This document shows, piece by piece, positions 10,701 to 25,200 of a DNA stretch of 64,000 nucleotides. The position numbers were made by a program, and so were the translations under genes. The DNA is from Sthenelais limicola (lineage: Eukaryota > Annelida > Polychaeta > Phyllodocida > Sigalionidae): positions 11,643,871 through 11,707,870 of the forward strand of contig OW804096.1 in the NCBI GenBank assembly GCA_942159475.1. Direction: 5' to 3'. The notes under the pieces are model-generated. The model was not told the DNA's origin. It did not search any database and was given only the letters and a program-made list of their open reading frames with translations. Position 1 is the stretch's first letter, and each line of letters opens with the position of its first letter.

Positions 10701-13700
10701 TCCAGCCTTCCTTTTGTAGTTTCGCACCATCCTAAATCAATCAAAAAGAACCATTCTTAGTACCATACCATATCACTCTAAACAATTATCATAAAAAAGG
10801 GCAGTCAATAGAATATATATCCAGGGGAATCAATATAGACAGTGATAAATAATCTTTGAAATAAGCCTAGAAATTGAAATAAGTGACCCCAAACAGTCGT
10901 TTTGAATATAATTTTGATTTGACCTTGACAATTGAATATGACCTTGACCTTAATTCACCAGGTCATACCACAAATATTATAGTGCCATACTAAGGAGCTA
11001 TTATGAACAGCTTATAAGTGCTCATACCATACCATATATTTCTGAACAATTATCATTAACAAGAATAGACATCAAGATAAACCACGTGGGATCAAATCAG
11101 ATGCAGAGATAGATAAAGGCTTAAAACAAGCCTAAAAACTGAAATAAATCCCTTTTAACAGTAATTTTCATTGAGAATAAAGCAAAATTTTGATTTGACC
11201 TTGACATGACCTTGACCTTGACCTTAACTCATCAGGCCAAACAACAAATGTGATAGTGCTAGTATAAGGAGGTACATACCTGGAGGCCTTCTTTCCATGC
11301 AGACCTGTCTTGGAGCTATCTGGAGCAGCTGGGCCTTATCTGGCTATTTATACTGTGGGTGAGGACCTGGTAGAGAGCACCCTCTCATTCTTATCTCCAG
11401 GAATGTGGGTGTCCCCAAACCCTCAAATCTGTGTTTCCTTGTGACCAGTTTTTTTAGTACATTTCAGTGAAGAATGATCACACAAACACAAACTTGATAT
11501 CACTTTAAAGCTCAGGAATTGCTCTATACGATGTCAGCATGTTTTATTGAGAAAAGGGCAAGTATGTTGACATACACACATAAATCTCCACTTATTCAGC
11601 CTCCTCTAACCAAAATTTCGTCATTTTTGCTGTATTTTTTGTAATTTAATGCAAACCACTCGTTTTTTTCAACAGATTCATGTAGTGTTACATACAAGTG
11701 TTTGATTTTGATCCCAAGATTCACATTTTGATCATAAATTTGAGCCTGAGTTTGAAAGAGGCAAAAAAAAGAAACACAACTCGTCATTTCATTTATTTGA
11801 GTCCAGGAATAAGATGATTTTACAAGTATTTTTGTGTAATAAGGTAATACAACAATGGAAAAAGATAAATGGGTTCCATATTCCTGTTTTAGATACCCTT
11901 TTTTCTTAAATATTGGAAGAATTCAAGGTGGGCCAAAGTTACCCCAAAAGTGCCCCGAACGAGTCCTGGGCCAAAGTTGCCCCGTTTTGCGACCCAATAT
12001 GCCATGTTCAACAAAAAATCAAATATATCATAAAATATATTCATGAATTGTGTTAAATAACATGATATTATTGTTTTTGATGAAATGGTCCTCCAAAACA
12101 GCTATTTTGATATAACCCTATGTTGCTAGGCAACCCTGTGCAAACAAAAGTTGCAGGGGTCCTCTTCCCGAGTGCAAAAGTAGGTCAATTAAAATGGGCC
12201 CATCTATAAGTTTATGAAACAAAAAAAAATCACAAAAAGTGCACAGATTTAGTGAGAGGAACTGCTGCCTCCATAAAAAGATCAACAAAGTTAAATTGCA
12301 ATACATCAATCAGCTCCAGGACAAAAAATATCTCTTTTTTAGGGTTGGGCCAAAGTTACCCCGCCTGGGCCAAAGTAGCCCCGGTTTACGGTAACCCCAA
12401 ATTTCATCATTTTTAACCTAAATTTTTCGTGAAAGAAAGTCACAAATTTTCAAAAACTTCTCTTTAGAAACTTTGATTTAACAAGTTTCGTTGAAACTTC
12501 TGAATGCACAATTTAAAGAGAGTTTTCAAATATTTCCCGGTGGCTTGTATCCCATGGAACACTGTGGGTGCTCTCCCCCTCGCCTGAAATATATATTTCA
12601 GTTCTGTCATCCCTAAAAAAAACCTGGTCCCGTCATTGGATTTAATTAGTACATATATGTTTATAGTGATTTAAAGGCGGTTGTGTTCATTAACAATATT
12701 TTGGTGTCGATCTGTATTTCAGTTCAGTGTGGTTTAAAGGTATGGGGCAATATTTAATGTTGTAAATGTCCCAGAATCAGCTAATTATTAACTTCAATTG
12801 ACTCTACAATATCGCTCTAATTCTACATCTTACAACTTTCTGATTTTCACATATTGTGGGGAACCTTTCGTTCTTAAATGAATCTAAAATCATCAGATAA
12901 AATTTCCATGATTTACCGTGGTTCGGTGGGCATTTTTTTTATACAAAGATCTTTTCTCTTTAATTGGTGTCTTATCATTTTTATCCTTTCGACAGCTTAT
13001 ATTTGTAATATGTAAACCGATAAAACATGATTTAATATTTCTTGTATTGTACTTTTGCCTTTACTTGTTTGCTTTGCTTTGGTTTTAATTCCATTAATAA
13101 TCACCATTCGTATATCTTGGACCAGTTGAATTGTTAAGTGCATTAAGACAGAATACAGTGTACTATTCTTCTATTTTACTATTCTAATTCTAATATCAGT
13201 CCAGTCTCACGGACATGGATAAAATAGACACAACATATTGAATATTATCGTGCCACATGCTCAAACGAATATTCAGGGAGTGACACGTTGTGGGTTCGAA
13301 CCCCAGCTCGGCTGCAGTTTCACCTCCTAATTCTACATGACCCTAATTACATGGGGAATAACCTCCAGTAAAGTGAACTAGTCTTGGTAAAAAAAAAAAT
13401 TTTAAAATGATATGATTTTAAAAAAAAAGGCTTGTCAAACAAAGGCGGGTTGAACATGAAAAAATAGGGGATTTGCATGTCCCCCATCATGATTCGCATG
13501 GAATCCATCCCAGCATGCATTGTAATAGACATGCGCAGTGAAACATTAAAATAAGTAAATCTTTAGAGAGGGGAGGGTGCATTACCTCTAATACATAATT
13601 TACTGTAATATGTAATTCTCTCTTGGTAACCTACGTCTGAAGAACGTAACGTTCTTCAGTTACATGGTAGCATTCAAGGGGGGAAGGAGTCACATCGCCA

Positions 13701-16700
13701 TCCTCACATTATTGTAATATGTAATTCACTTTCTTTCTTCTTTTTTTTTTATTCATTTAGGGCAAGAAAATTACATTTACATCAATACTGAAAAAAAACC
13801 GCCATATCCACCATGGATGTGTTTCAGACGGTGCCACATTTAAAATACGAGATAAATATAATTCAACCTAATAAAAGAACCCTAAATTTGTATCAACAGT
13901 ATAAGGGTAAAGCAAGATTAATACTCCAACACCAGAATTTGACAGAAACTATTCAGACTTAAAATAATGGACCTTGTTCTCTCCCTAGGTTGACATCGTA
14001 AGGAAGACTGGGCTGACGTTCCAGTTCGAGCCATTGTTTGACTCTGAGAACCAGCCCAACACAGTGTACACGTCCAAGTTCCAAGGCTTCATCCACCCAA
14101 TGGGGGCTCCCTCATCTAACGGGCCGCCACTCAAAGTCTATCTCGTCTCTGTCGCCGCCGATGCTCAGTTGTTTCTGAGCACCGATGCCACAAAACAACA
14201 TAAGGTAAGATATAGAACATATTGAGACTTACTCGATTTGTTTCTTAATTAAATTTAGCAATCGCAAATTATACCACTTTGTAATAAAGAATAATAAAGA
14301 AATGAAAGGCATTTAAGATAAAAGGGAATCTATATCAGCCAGAATTCTGTCAGATTGATGATTTAGTATGTGGGGCTCCATCTACTAGCGAATTATAGAA
14401 TACAAAAAAAAAAAAAAAAAAATGGATAAAGAGAATTAAGAATTAAGAGAGGGGGCAGGTATATAAATTATCTCTACTCCCGTTATTCACCTTGTTGGTC
14501 GTTGCTCACTCCGGTAATATGCTATTCCTGCGGATCTACACAACAAAATACCCTCTATATTCGTTGAAAAAGGAAATATTTTCCTAACGATTAGCCTGCA
14601 TTATATATGTAACCTTTGACTTGTGATTCATGAGAATATCGATGTATCAACACTAAGTGCAAACAACAATTTATCTTTTTTAAAAACAGAATCGTGTAAC
14701 CATTTTGAGTCTCAAATAAAGAATTCATTCATTCAATAATTAGACGAGGCGGCCGATCCTTCTTGCTATAGTCTGTCTAAAAAGTAGTTGACACGTGATT
14801 CCTTAGTCCCTTTAAGGGGAGGGAAAAGTGGGAGATTTTTGAATTCTATTTATGACAAGGACCTGTCAACCCTTTGCCAAGCAAGTCGCACATAGCAATC
14901 AACCATGGAGAAACAGGGCCAGTATAATCAGCTCTTCCTTCCATCTAAGCAAAACAACAGCTGCTGCACATCAAACAGAGGCAGCCCAATACAATACAGC
15001 TGTATTTGGCCATGGTTGGTCGCAAACGGCCATGGTCAGTCGCAAACGGCGATTCAGGGGGCAAAGGTTTGAAGTCAAAACTCCCCCACTTTTCCCTCCC
15101 CTTAAAGGGACTAAGGAATCACGTGTCAACTACTTTTCGGACAGACTATAGCGTGCCACCAGACTACTTAAGAGGTTTGGGAACGTTTCATGTTGCTAGG
15201 ATTCCCAGCGTATTGGTGATTGTCTCTCATGGTAGGGGCAATAACCAAATAAGTTTAATTAAAAATAATTAATTAGTTAAAAATAATCAAAAAATAAATC
15301 ATTCCTTCAGGCACTAGTAGCGGAGCTGAGTAAGAGAGGCTATGATAGAGGCCATAACCAAATGAGTTTAATCTTTCTAAAAATAACTTTTTTTTAAATA
15401 ATCAAAAAATTCATTCCTTCCTTCAGGCACTGGTAGCTGAGCTGAGTAAGGGAGGCTACGTTAACCGGCAGGCTAAAAGGAAGAATGTGGACGAGCAGGT
15501 GTTCCCTAATGAGGGCGCTAACTACAAGTATTACATGGAGCAGGTAGCCCACCAGGATGTGGCCGGCCCCAAGGTACAACAGGTGGCATCCAACATGCAA
15601 CTCGAGTGGACGGGGGCTTTAGAGGACCCTTCCCGTATCAGACAGGTACAGTTTGGTTTATTTACCCCTTCCTGTATCAGAAAGGTACAGTTTGGTTTGG
15701 TTTTATTCACCTCTTCCTGTATCAGACAGGTACAGTTTGGTTTGGTTTTATTCACCTCTTCCTGTATCAGACAGGTACAGTTTGGTTTTTATTCACCTCT
15801 TCCTGTACAGTTTATTCACCCCTTCCCGTATCAGACAGGTACAGTTTGGTTATATTTACCCCTTCCCGTATCAGACAGGTACAGTTTGGTTTATTCACCC
15901 CTTCCCGTATCAGACAGGTACAGTTTGGTTATATTTACCCCTTCCCGTATCAGACAGGTACAGTTTGGTTTATTCACCCCTTCCCGTATCAGACAGGTAC
16001 AGTTTGGGTTTTATTCACCCCTTCCCGTATCAGACAGGTACAGTTTGGGTTTTATTCACCCCTTCCCGTATCAGACAGGTACAGTTTGGGTTTTATTCAC
16101 CCCTTCCCGTATCAGACAGGTACAGTTTGGGTTTTATTCACCCCTTCCCGTATCAGACAGGTACAGTTTGGGTTTTATTCACCCCTTCCCGTATCAGACA
16201 GGTACAGTTTGGTTTATTTACCCCTTCCCGTATCAGACAGGTACAGTTTGGGTTTTATTCACCCCTTCCCGTATCAGACAGGTACAGTTTGGGTTTTATT
16301 CACCCCTTCCCGTATCAGACAGGTACAGTTTGGGTTTTATTCACCCCTTCCCGTATCAGACAGGTACAGTTTGGGTTTTATTCACAATGGAAATGAGCCT
16401 CTGGAGCCTCAGTATTTATCATAGGCATGCAAGTCGTCAGTAGTTGTACTGAAATTAGTTTTAAAAAAAATCAAATCTGATTTTGGGGGTTATCAAAAAG
16501 GCAATGAAATTCCTTGAATTTTGCACTAAGGCCTGGTAAATAAAATTGTACACCTGTCATATATTTCAAAAGTGTCTTGTTTACAGTGTTTAATTTTGAA
16601 TAGTTTGCCATGAATAGGTTGCCACTGAACCATTACAAATTCGACATCTTAACATTTCCCCTTTTCCCTTTTATATGGTCGAAAATGACCAAGACCAATC

Positions 16701-19217
16701 AATGACCCAGAATTATAACATTTAAATTTTTTTTTAGACAGTCTTTGACAAGTCCTTGATACAAGTTGTTATGACATATGAAGCCTGTTTTCTTGTGTTT
16801 TTTTTGTTTTTTTTTATTCAGTTTAAGGCCAACATTAATATTATCTATTTCTATTTCAATATTGTCTATTTGCAGGAGTTCACGGCAGAGTTCCTGGAGC
16901 CGTATAATGACTTCCAGGGCTGCAGTGAGTACGACTCGTGTCTGGGCTGTATGACCAACACCGCCTGTGGCTGGTGCACCACCTCCAGTGTCTGTGTGCT
17001 CAAAGTGGACGTTACTGGAGGAGCCAATGTCTGTGGGCTAGTGTCCGGGGCCTCCTACCTGCTCACCCAGTCCCTGGACTGTCCAGTCTGCGCTGACCAT
17101 ATCAGCTGTGAGACCTGCACTGTGGTAAGTAGACAAATTAAGGCCATTTTTTGGATGCTTTAGGCATCTCTATATGGGTCAGATTTTCGGAAAATGTACA
17201 ATTGGCAGCTCTACACATTTATGTAATTCTTCTAGATTAGTCTGAAAAAATGAAGAATACCGGGTATATCTGAGTACATTTGATATCGCATTGATTTAAA
17301 GGCAAACGCTACTATCTAGTGGAAAATGAAAATAAATGTCATTTTTCTGAAACTTTGGTATTTGATTCTTGAAGTGTTTCTGGTCATAAAGATGGAAAAA
17401 AATCAATGGGTCGCCGTGCTCATTTTTGAATTACAGTGCTTCAAAATTTGGTATCTCAAAAGAACCAATGAGGACCAAAAGGGGGCTCATTTTGCAGTAC
17501 CTCGACTTGATAGTTCATATTTGCTATTTATATTCACTCAATTCAAGTATAGTTAACAGTTTTGGAGAGAGTATTATTTGGCCAATAATTCTATGCCTCT
17601 TTTTCATAGAGTGAATTGTTTTTTCTATTCTGAAAACACAAATACCTGATGCGAATTTTAAATTAAAAACTCGAAAAAATGCACTATTTTTCACTATTTT
17701 GATAAAAAACAATTTTTTTTTCTCCCCATCGAAATTAAATGTCATTTTTTTGATACTTTAGTATATGATTCTTGAAGTATGTGTGTTCATAAAACTGGAA
17801 AAAAAATAATGGGTCGCCGTGCTAGTTTCTGAATTACGGAGCTTTGAAACATGGCTGACAACCCAAAGATCTGCTGCTTTCAAAGTGTTCTATATTTCCT
17901 AAACGTGTCTATTTCAGACAGCTACAATTATTTTTTTAACGTGATGACATACATTTTTTTTCCTTTATATATTTAGAATATTACCTGCACTATATGTGTA
18001 GAAAATTATGGGACAATAGGAGTTTCCATTTTTGTTTTATTCCCAAAACCGTGAAAGAAAAATGCAGCATTTCCCAATAGACTTGCATAGTAAATGGGTA
18101 CAACTGAGAGTACCCACAGCTAGCTGTGTTTCCCAAACATGTCTATTTCAAACAGCTACAACTTTTTTTTAAACGCGATGACATATATTTTTTTTCCTTT
18201 TTATCTGTAGTATATAACCTGAACTATATGTGTAGAAAATTTTGGGGCAGTAGGAGTAGCCATTAATTGTTTGTTTTATTCTATAAAATGTGAAAAAATG
18301 GGCTGTTTCCTCATAGACTGCAATGCTAAAGGAATAGTATGTAAAATGGCCGTATATTTGGTATATGGAAAAGGGGGGCGTGGTAGTGAATAGTAGCGTT
18401 TGCCTTTAAAGTATCAGTTCTGTTATGTTGAACTGCATTTTGAACCTCATTTTTGTCTTAAATTTGGGCTCTTTGAGAGGATTTGTGAAGGCGAATTGTA
18501 CATTTTCTAAAAGTCTGACCCGTATTAGCACAACAAAAATCATGACATACCTAGGACCGTGTCTGGTGGCAGGACGCCAGCCTTTTCTTATGGTGTTCCA
18601 CTTCAAATTTCCATGCCAATTTTCCTACAGACGAAATAAAATAATATTTGCTATGGGTTGATATAATTTGTCATAATGTTTGTAAATTGAAATACTGTTA
18701 ATTTTGATCCTTAATTTGTGTGGGGGTGCCAACGTATATGGCCTATGTGACTTTTAGCATGCACCCAGAGCAACCCTGACTTGACCCAAAATTTGGGTTA
18801 TTTGAGAAAATTGGCGAAAATCTGACCCAATACCATTGTACAAAGCCTCTATGGATTTGATGCTTTGTGAAGCCTCTGTATTCTCATCCCGTCCTATACC
18901 TGGCTATACTCGTGAATATAAAATCTTTATTCCAGGATTCATTGTGCGAATGGCTCTCCCAAGAAGCACGATGTCTCCGCCGTGGTAGGTTTGATGAGGC
19001 AGTCCGTAACATCACCAAATGCCCCGTCAACTGCAGGGAGTGAGTTATTCTATATTTATATGATTCATGATCATCTCCTGCAATAACTGCGAATAAATTA
19101 GCGTTAGAGAAGTTCATAGGTTGTAATTAAAAGTTCAAAACTTAAAATTTTCATTCTGATTCTTGTGCTCTTCAAAATTGTCTTTTAATCAGGTTAGAAT
19201 ATTCTGTACGTGTACGT

Positions 19218-19258
<41 letters not shown>

Positions 19259-22200
19259 TTTCAGTATCTTTGGCATAATTCCTGCAACAATATTAAAGTC
19301 ATCACAGGGAAGGATTTGGCGGGGTTCCGAAATATAAATGTGGAATTTTATGAAGCTTTGTAGCAAACACAACCGGGCAAAAAATGGCTCCAGACGAAAA
19401 TATGAACAAAGATGTTCACAGATGTACCCTTTATATAGATATAAATGTTTCCAAACAAAACGAAAATCCTCCAACATCTTTGCCAAATGACTTTTAGATG
19501 GGTTGGAAAAGAAGGGAATAAAATTTAGAAAATGTTAAGGTTTTGACCGATGTAAACAGACTATCTTTAACTTAGCTTTGTCTGAGAAAACAAAGTTTTT
19601 TGACCCAGGCAGGATATGGTGAATAAAACTTTTTTACTTATTGCAGACTGTTCAGTAGAATTAGGTCTAGATAGACACAGCGGTGGGCGGAAGACCATAG
19701 TTATTCTGTATTGGGTTATCATCTGTGAGCCCATATCTCAATGTTAATGTCCTCAATTGATTATTAGCACTTCATTGTACAATGTACTTGTTTGTTGATA
19801 ACTTAACTGTCGTTTTTACATAAGATGTGCAGTATAAAAATACTAATAAAAAAAGAAAAACGTTTTTGAGCGATGTTAACTGATATTAATTGCCTTCCTT
19901 ATCCACCCTGTATCTCCAGCCGCAGTAGCTGTGGCTCATGCCTGAGCGAGAGGAACGAGTGCGCTTGGTGCGAGCAGACGCGGACGTGCTTCCCCTTTGT
20001 GGAGTACACGATGACCTACGCCTACGGTGGCTGTACACAGTGGGTTGACAGTATGAGTGAGCAGCAGTGTCACAACTGCTCCAGGTACACCTCTTGTGAC
20101 AGCTGCCTCGCCGAGTTCCAGTGTGGCTGGTGTGGTAACGATGACAACCCCACCATTGGCAGGTGTCTCCATGGAGATTTCACTGGTAAACATTCTTTCT
20201 CATTGATCTTTCTCATACCATACTACACTACACCATATGTTTGACCATACCATACCACAGTGACACCATATATTTACCATACCATACCTCACCATTTATT
20301 TTACCATACCATACCTCCTCACCATGTTTGACCATGCCATACCACACCATATATTTTTCCAGAACATTTATTTCACCATACCATACCTCACATATATTTA
20401 CCATACCATACCTCACCATATATTTACCATACCATACCTCCTCACCTAATGTTTGATTATACCATTTATTTATCATAACATATTTTACCATACCATACCA
20501 CACCATATGTTTGATCATACCATATATTTTACCATAACTTGCCTCACCATATGTTTACCATATAATATAGTTTACCATACCACACCATATACTTTACCAT
20601 ACCATACCTCACCATGTTTGACCATACCATATATTTTACCATACCATACCACACCATATATTTACCTACCAATATTTTACCTTACCATACCACACCATAT
20701 ATTTTACCATACCGTACCACACCATATATTTTACCATACCACACCACACCATATATTTAACCATACCACACCACACCATATATTTTACCTTACCATACCA
20801 CACCATATATTTAACCATACCACACCACACCATATATTTTACCTTACCATACCACACCATATATTTACTATACCACACCATATATTTACCATACCATACC
20901 TCACCATATATTTTACCATACCACACCATATATTTACCATACCATACCTCACCATATATTTTACCATACCACACCATATATTTACCATACCACACCATAT
21001 ATTTACCATACCATACCTCACCATATATTTTACCATACCACACCATATATTTACCATACCATACCTCACCATATATTTTACCATACCACACCATATATTT
21101 ACCATACCATACCTCACCATATATTTTACCATACCACACCACACCATATATTTTACCATACCATACCATATATTTACCATACCATACCTCACCATATATT
21201 TTACCATACCACACCATATATTTTACCATACCATACCACACCACACCATATATTTTACCATACCTCACCATATATTTTACCATACCATACCACACCACAC
21301 CATATATTTTACCATACCTCACCATATATTTTACCATACCATACCACACCACACCATATATTTTACCATACCTCACCATATATTTTACCATTTACCATAC
21401 CACACACCACACCATATAATTTACCATACCCTGCTTGCAGGCCCAGAAGAGAGCAGCACATGTTCAGCGCTGGTAGCTGGAGTGAGGAACATCTCCAGTA
21501 CAGAGCCGGCCAGCTGGAACTATGGCGTCTGTCCTGATGTGGAGGAGTGCCGCCTCAACCTCCACAACTGCCACACTGACGCCACCTGCAGGAACACCTT
21601 TGTATCATATGAGTGCACCTGTAACAGGGGCTTCACTGGTAATGGCAAGGACGTCTGCAACAAAACGTAAGTCTTCCCTAAGTGAAAAGGGCCTAGTCCT
21701 TGGTATGATCATTTTTCAAAATTTTCAAAATTTATCTGTCTGTCTCTCCCTTCTTCTCTATTTCTATTTCCTGGGTATGATCATAAACTGCCTTCCTCTC
21801 AGCTCTCCTGCCCTTGATATAACCATATTAAATGTGTTGATAAGGGTGTAAAGCAACCAATCTCACTCACTCACTCCCTCTCAGCTCTCCCGCCCTTGAT
21901 ATAACCATATTAAATGTGTTGATAAGGGCGTAAAGCAACCATTCTCACTCACTCATGCGATTCTCACAGAATTTAGTGGGAAAGAGTCCTCTGCGGCGCA
22001 AAATCGCATGAGAATCGGCTTAGTGGACTATGCCCTTAATTTAACCCTAAAGACAAAGTAAAGTGCCTGTATTTTTTGTTTAACCATCAGCAAAATGTTT
22101 GCCTCGGGAACAAGTGGTCCAGCAAACAAACATTGTTTACAATTTTACTCATCGAAGTACATTTTTTTAAAGTTTTTTTTATACACAAGATCCCTGTATA

Positions 22201-25200
22201 GTAATGTTCTCATATTTGGGGTATCTTGCACTTTAAGTTGTTTGAATGAATACAAGTACCAAATTTCAAGAGTGTATTAAATATATCCTTGCGTTTCTAA
22301 GGTGAACCAAACATGAAATATAGAAATATATTTTAGATTTCCTAAATGTTAACATTGGAATCAACTTAATCTCATCTTTTCAAATATGTATTTCAAAATG
22401 TTTCGACTTATGACTAATTTGTCTGTGATACATCACATGGCGGAAAACCATGGTTATTCTGATTTGAATTATTACCCGTGAGCCCATTATCCTCATGCGT
22501 ACATGACATTCATTGTTCATAACATTATTTGTACACTGTGCATGCCTGTTTATGTTCAACTGTCATTTTACGGAAGATTGGCTGTATACAAATTCTAAAT
22601 AAAAAACAACAAAAAACAACAACATACATAAGTCCTATATATATGCTCCTCCTCTTTCTTACAGTTGTTACTATGACTGTGTGCACGGTAACTGTTCGGG
22701 AGCACCAGACTATGAGTGTCTGTGTGACATCGGGTGGATGGGGCCGGAGTGTAATGTCAACTGTGGCTGTCACAACCACAGCACCTGTACCACAGGGGTG
22801 GGTAACTGTGACAAGTGTCAGCACTGGACCAATGGACAGCACTGTGAGTTCTGTAAGCCTGGAGCTTATGGAGACGCCACCGCAGAAACTGGTAAGTGGC
22901 GCTTTTTAGTATTATTTTATTTCGAGAATTCGAAGAATTTTTTAAATAAGTTGAACACCCAGAAAGTTGTCAATCATTGATAAGGATCGGGCTAATATGG
23001 CTTGTCTTTGCCATTAGATAACTTATGTGTGCGTGCATAGCTGATAATGAATTTTGAAAAAAAAAAAAAAAGGTCTTATATGACACAAAGCGATATAACA
23101 TACAATGGTAAATATTTTGTTCACAATGGTAAATATTTTGTTCCACATTGGTCCTGGGTAAGACCATAAAGTAGCTTTCTGTCACTTTTTCTCTGTCTCT
23201 CTCTCCCTTCTTCTCTATCTTTAGTTCCTGGGTATGACCATAAACTGCATCCCTCTCAGCTCTCCTTCTCTTGGTATAACCTTCAATGTGTTGATAAGGG
23301 CGTAAAGCAAACAATCCACTCACTCTCAGCTCTCCCGCCCTTGATATAACCTTCAATGTGTTGATAAGGGCGTAAAGCAAACAATCTCACTCACTCACTC
23401 TCAGCTCTCCCGCCCTTGATATAACCTTCAATGTGTTGATAAGGGCGTAAAGCAACCAATCTCACTCACTCACTCACTCCCAGCTCTCCCGCCCTTGATA
23501 TAACCTTCAATGTGTTGATAAGGGCATAAAGCAACTAATCTCACTCACTCACTCTCAGCTCTCCCGCCCTTGATATAACCTTCAATGTGTTGATAAGGGC
23601 GTAAAGCAACTAATCTCACTCACTCACTCTCAGCTCTCCCGCCCTTGATATAACCTTCAATGTGTTGATAAGGGCATAAAGCAACTAATCTCACTCACTC
23701 ACTCTCAGCTCTCCCGCCCTTGATATAACCTTCAATGTGTTGATAAGGGCGTAAAGCAACCAATCTCACTCACTCACTCCCTCTCAGCTCTCCCGCCCTT
23801 GATATAACCATATTAAATGTGTTGATAAGGGCGTAAAGCAACCAATCTCACTCACTCACTCCCTCTCAGCTCTCCCGCCCTTGATATAACCATATTAAAT
23901 GTGTTGTAACTTGTTAAGGGCGTAAAGCAACCAATCTCACTCACTCACTCACTCTCAGCTCTCCTGCCCTTGATATAACCTTCAATGCGTTGATAAGGGT
24001 GTAAAGCAACCAATCTCACTCACTCACTCTCAGCTCTCCTGCCCTTGGTATAACCTTCAATGTATTGATAAAGGCGTAAAGCAACCCATCTCACTCACTC
24101 ACCTATCTTTGTTCCACCGTTTCAGGCTGCATCCCCTGTGACTGTAACGGGCACGGTAATGAAGCTGACGGCTTCTGTAACTCTACAAACGGTAAATGCT
24201 ACTGCCAGGACTACACCGAGGGCGACCACTGCCAGACCTGCCGCAAGGGTTACTACGGAGACCCCAGAAATGGCAGAAAATGTTACCTGAAATGCGATGG
24301 CCGGACAATCCTGGGCAACATTACTTCCGGTGCTTTAGGTTCCCACGCGGGGGACGGCGTGAAGAACAGGGCGTATGCCTACTGCCTCTGGATACTCACC
24401 ATTCACTCAGATTTGAACAACTTGATATTATTGGATCATATTCCAACTATAACCTTTGCAATGGAGACTGATATTAAAACATTCTGCTCAAGGGTAAGTT
24501 TTGTATTACAGATTTGACTCCTTTTCTAATACATTTAGCCTGAATTAGATTCCGGGAAGCTAGTAGTGCTACAAGGGGCAGATTTTCAGAAAATGCACAA
24601 TCTACAGTTCTACACATCTATCAAGTTCTGCTAAATTAGAGTAAAAATTGTTAAATACTAGGTGTATCTGAGTATATTCTGTATTGTATTCATTCAATAA
24701 ATCTGTCTGGTTATGTTGAAATGTATTTTGAACCTAATTTTCGTCTTAAATTTGGGTTATTTGAGAGGATTGATGAAGACCAATTGTACATTTTCTGAAG
24801 ATCTGACCCACAATAACTATGGGTTTATTGACTATTATTGAGAGGCTGGCGTCCCTTTCTGAAACATGTAATTGTCTTATCAGAATAAAAATACGATATA
24901 TATATATATATATATATATACTATGCAATGGTGGAGACTAGCTAACCCCAAATATGATTATGCTAATTAAAGAGTAATGGAAAGTTTTAGAATTCAGTTG
25001 ATATGAAGTTGATTGTGCAGAAAATTATTTAAATATTTTCGCTATTTCATATTTATTATCAGTATTTATAATTCATTAGAAATAGCATAAACATAAACTG
25101 AGATGTTGATTCCAAATTTGAGTAAAAATTATTTTGTACTTGTGTATGTATTGTAGGACTACGTCTATGTATATGACGGGATCCCCAGCTTCATGACGAG

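Larger units (their letters stand above)
7306..12391 (-). mobile_element. Complete pogo-like DNA transposon
   Basis: Bounded by 29-bp perfect terminal inverted repeats (left starts CCGTAAACCGGGGCTACTTT; right is its reverse complement, 12363-12391). Flanked by TA dinucleotides at 7304-7305 and 12392-12393, the Tc1/mariner/pogo target duplication. Subterminal repeats of the type GGGGTAACTTTGGCCCA occur at about 7506-7545 on the left and, inverted, near 11929-11988 and 12345-12363 on the right. It carries an apparently intact transposase gene on the minus strand (coding 10730-8737) with a TATA box and two introns. Inserted in the MEGF8 intron between w4 and w5. Confidence 0.93.

Noticed and set aside
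15487..16443. Open frames of 247-318 residues over the w6 donor array as a novel repeat-protein gene
   Set aside because: They are readings of a 38-41 bp intronic satellite seeded by the w6 donor. All three frames are open because the unit lacks stops; only the first part is real exon.
20453..21670. 405-residue ORF and the opposite-strand ORF of 241 residues
   Set aside because: Both read the CCATACC satellite; only the last about 75 residues of the + strand ORF are coding (w10).
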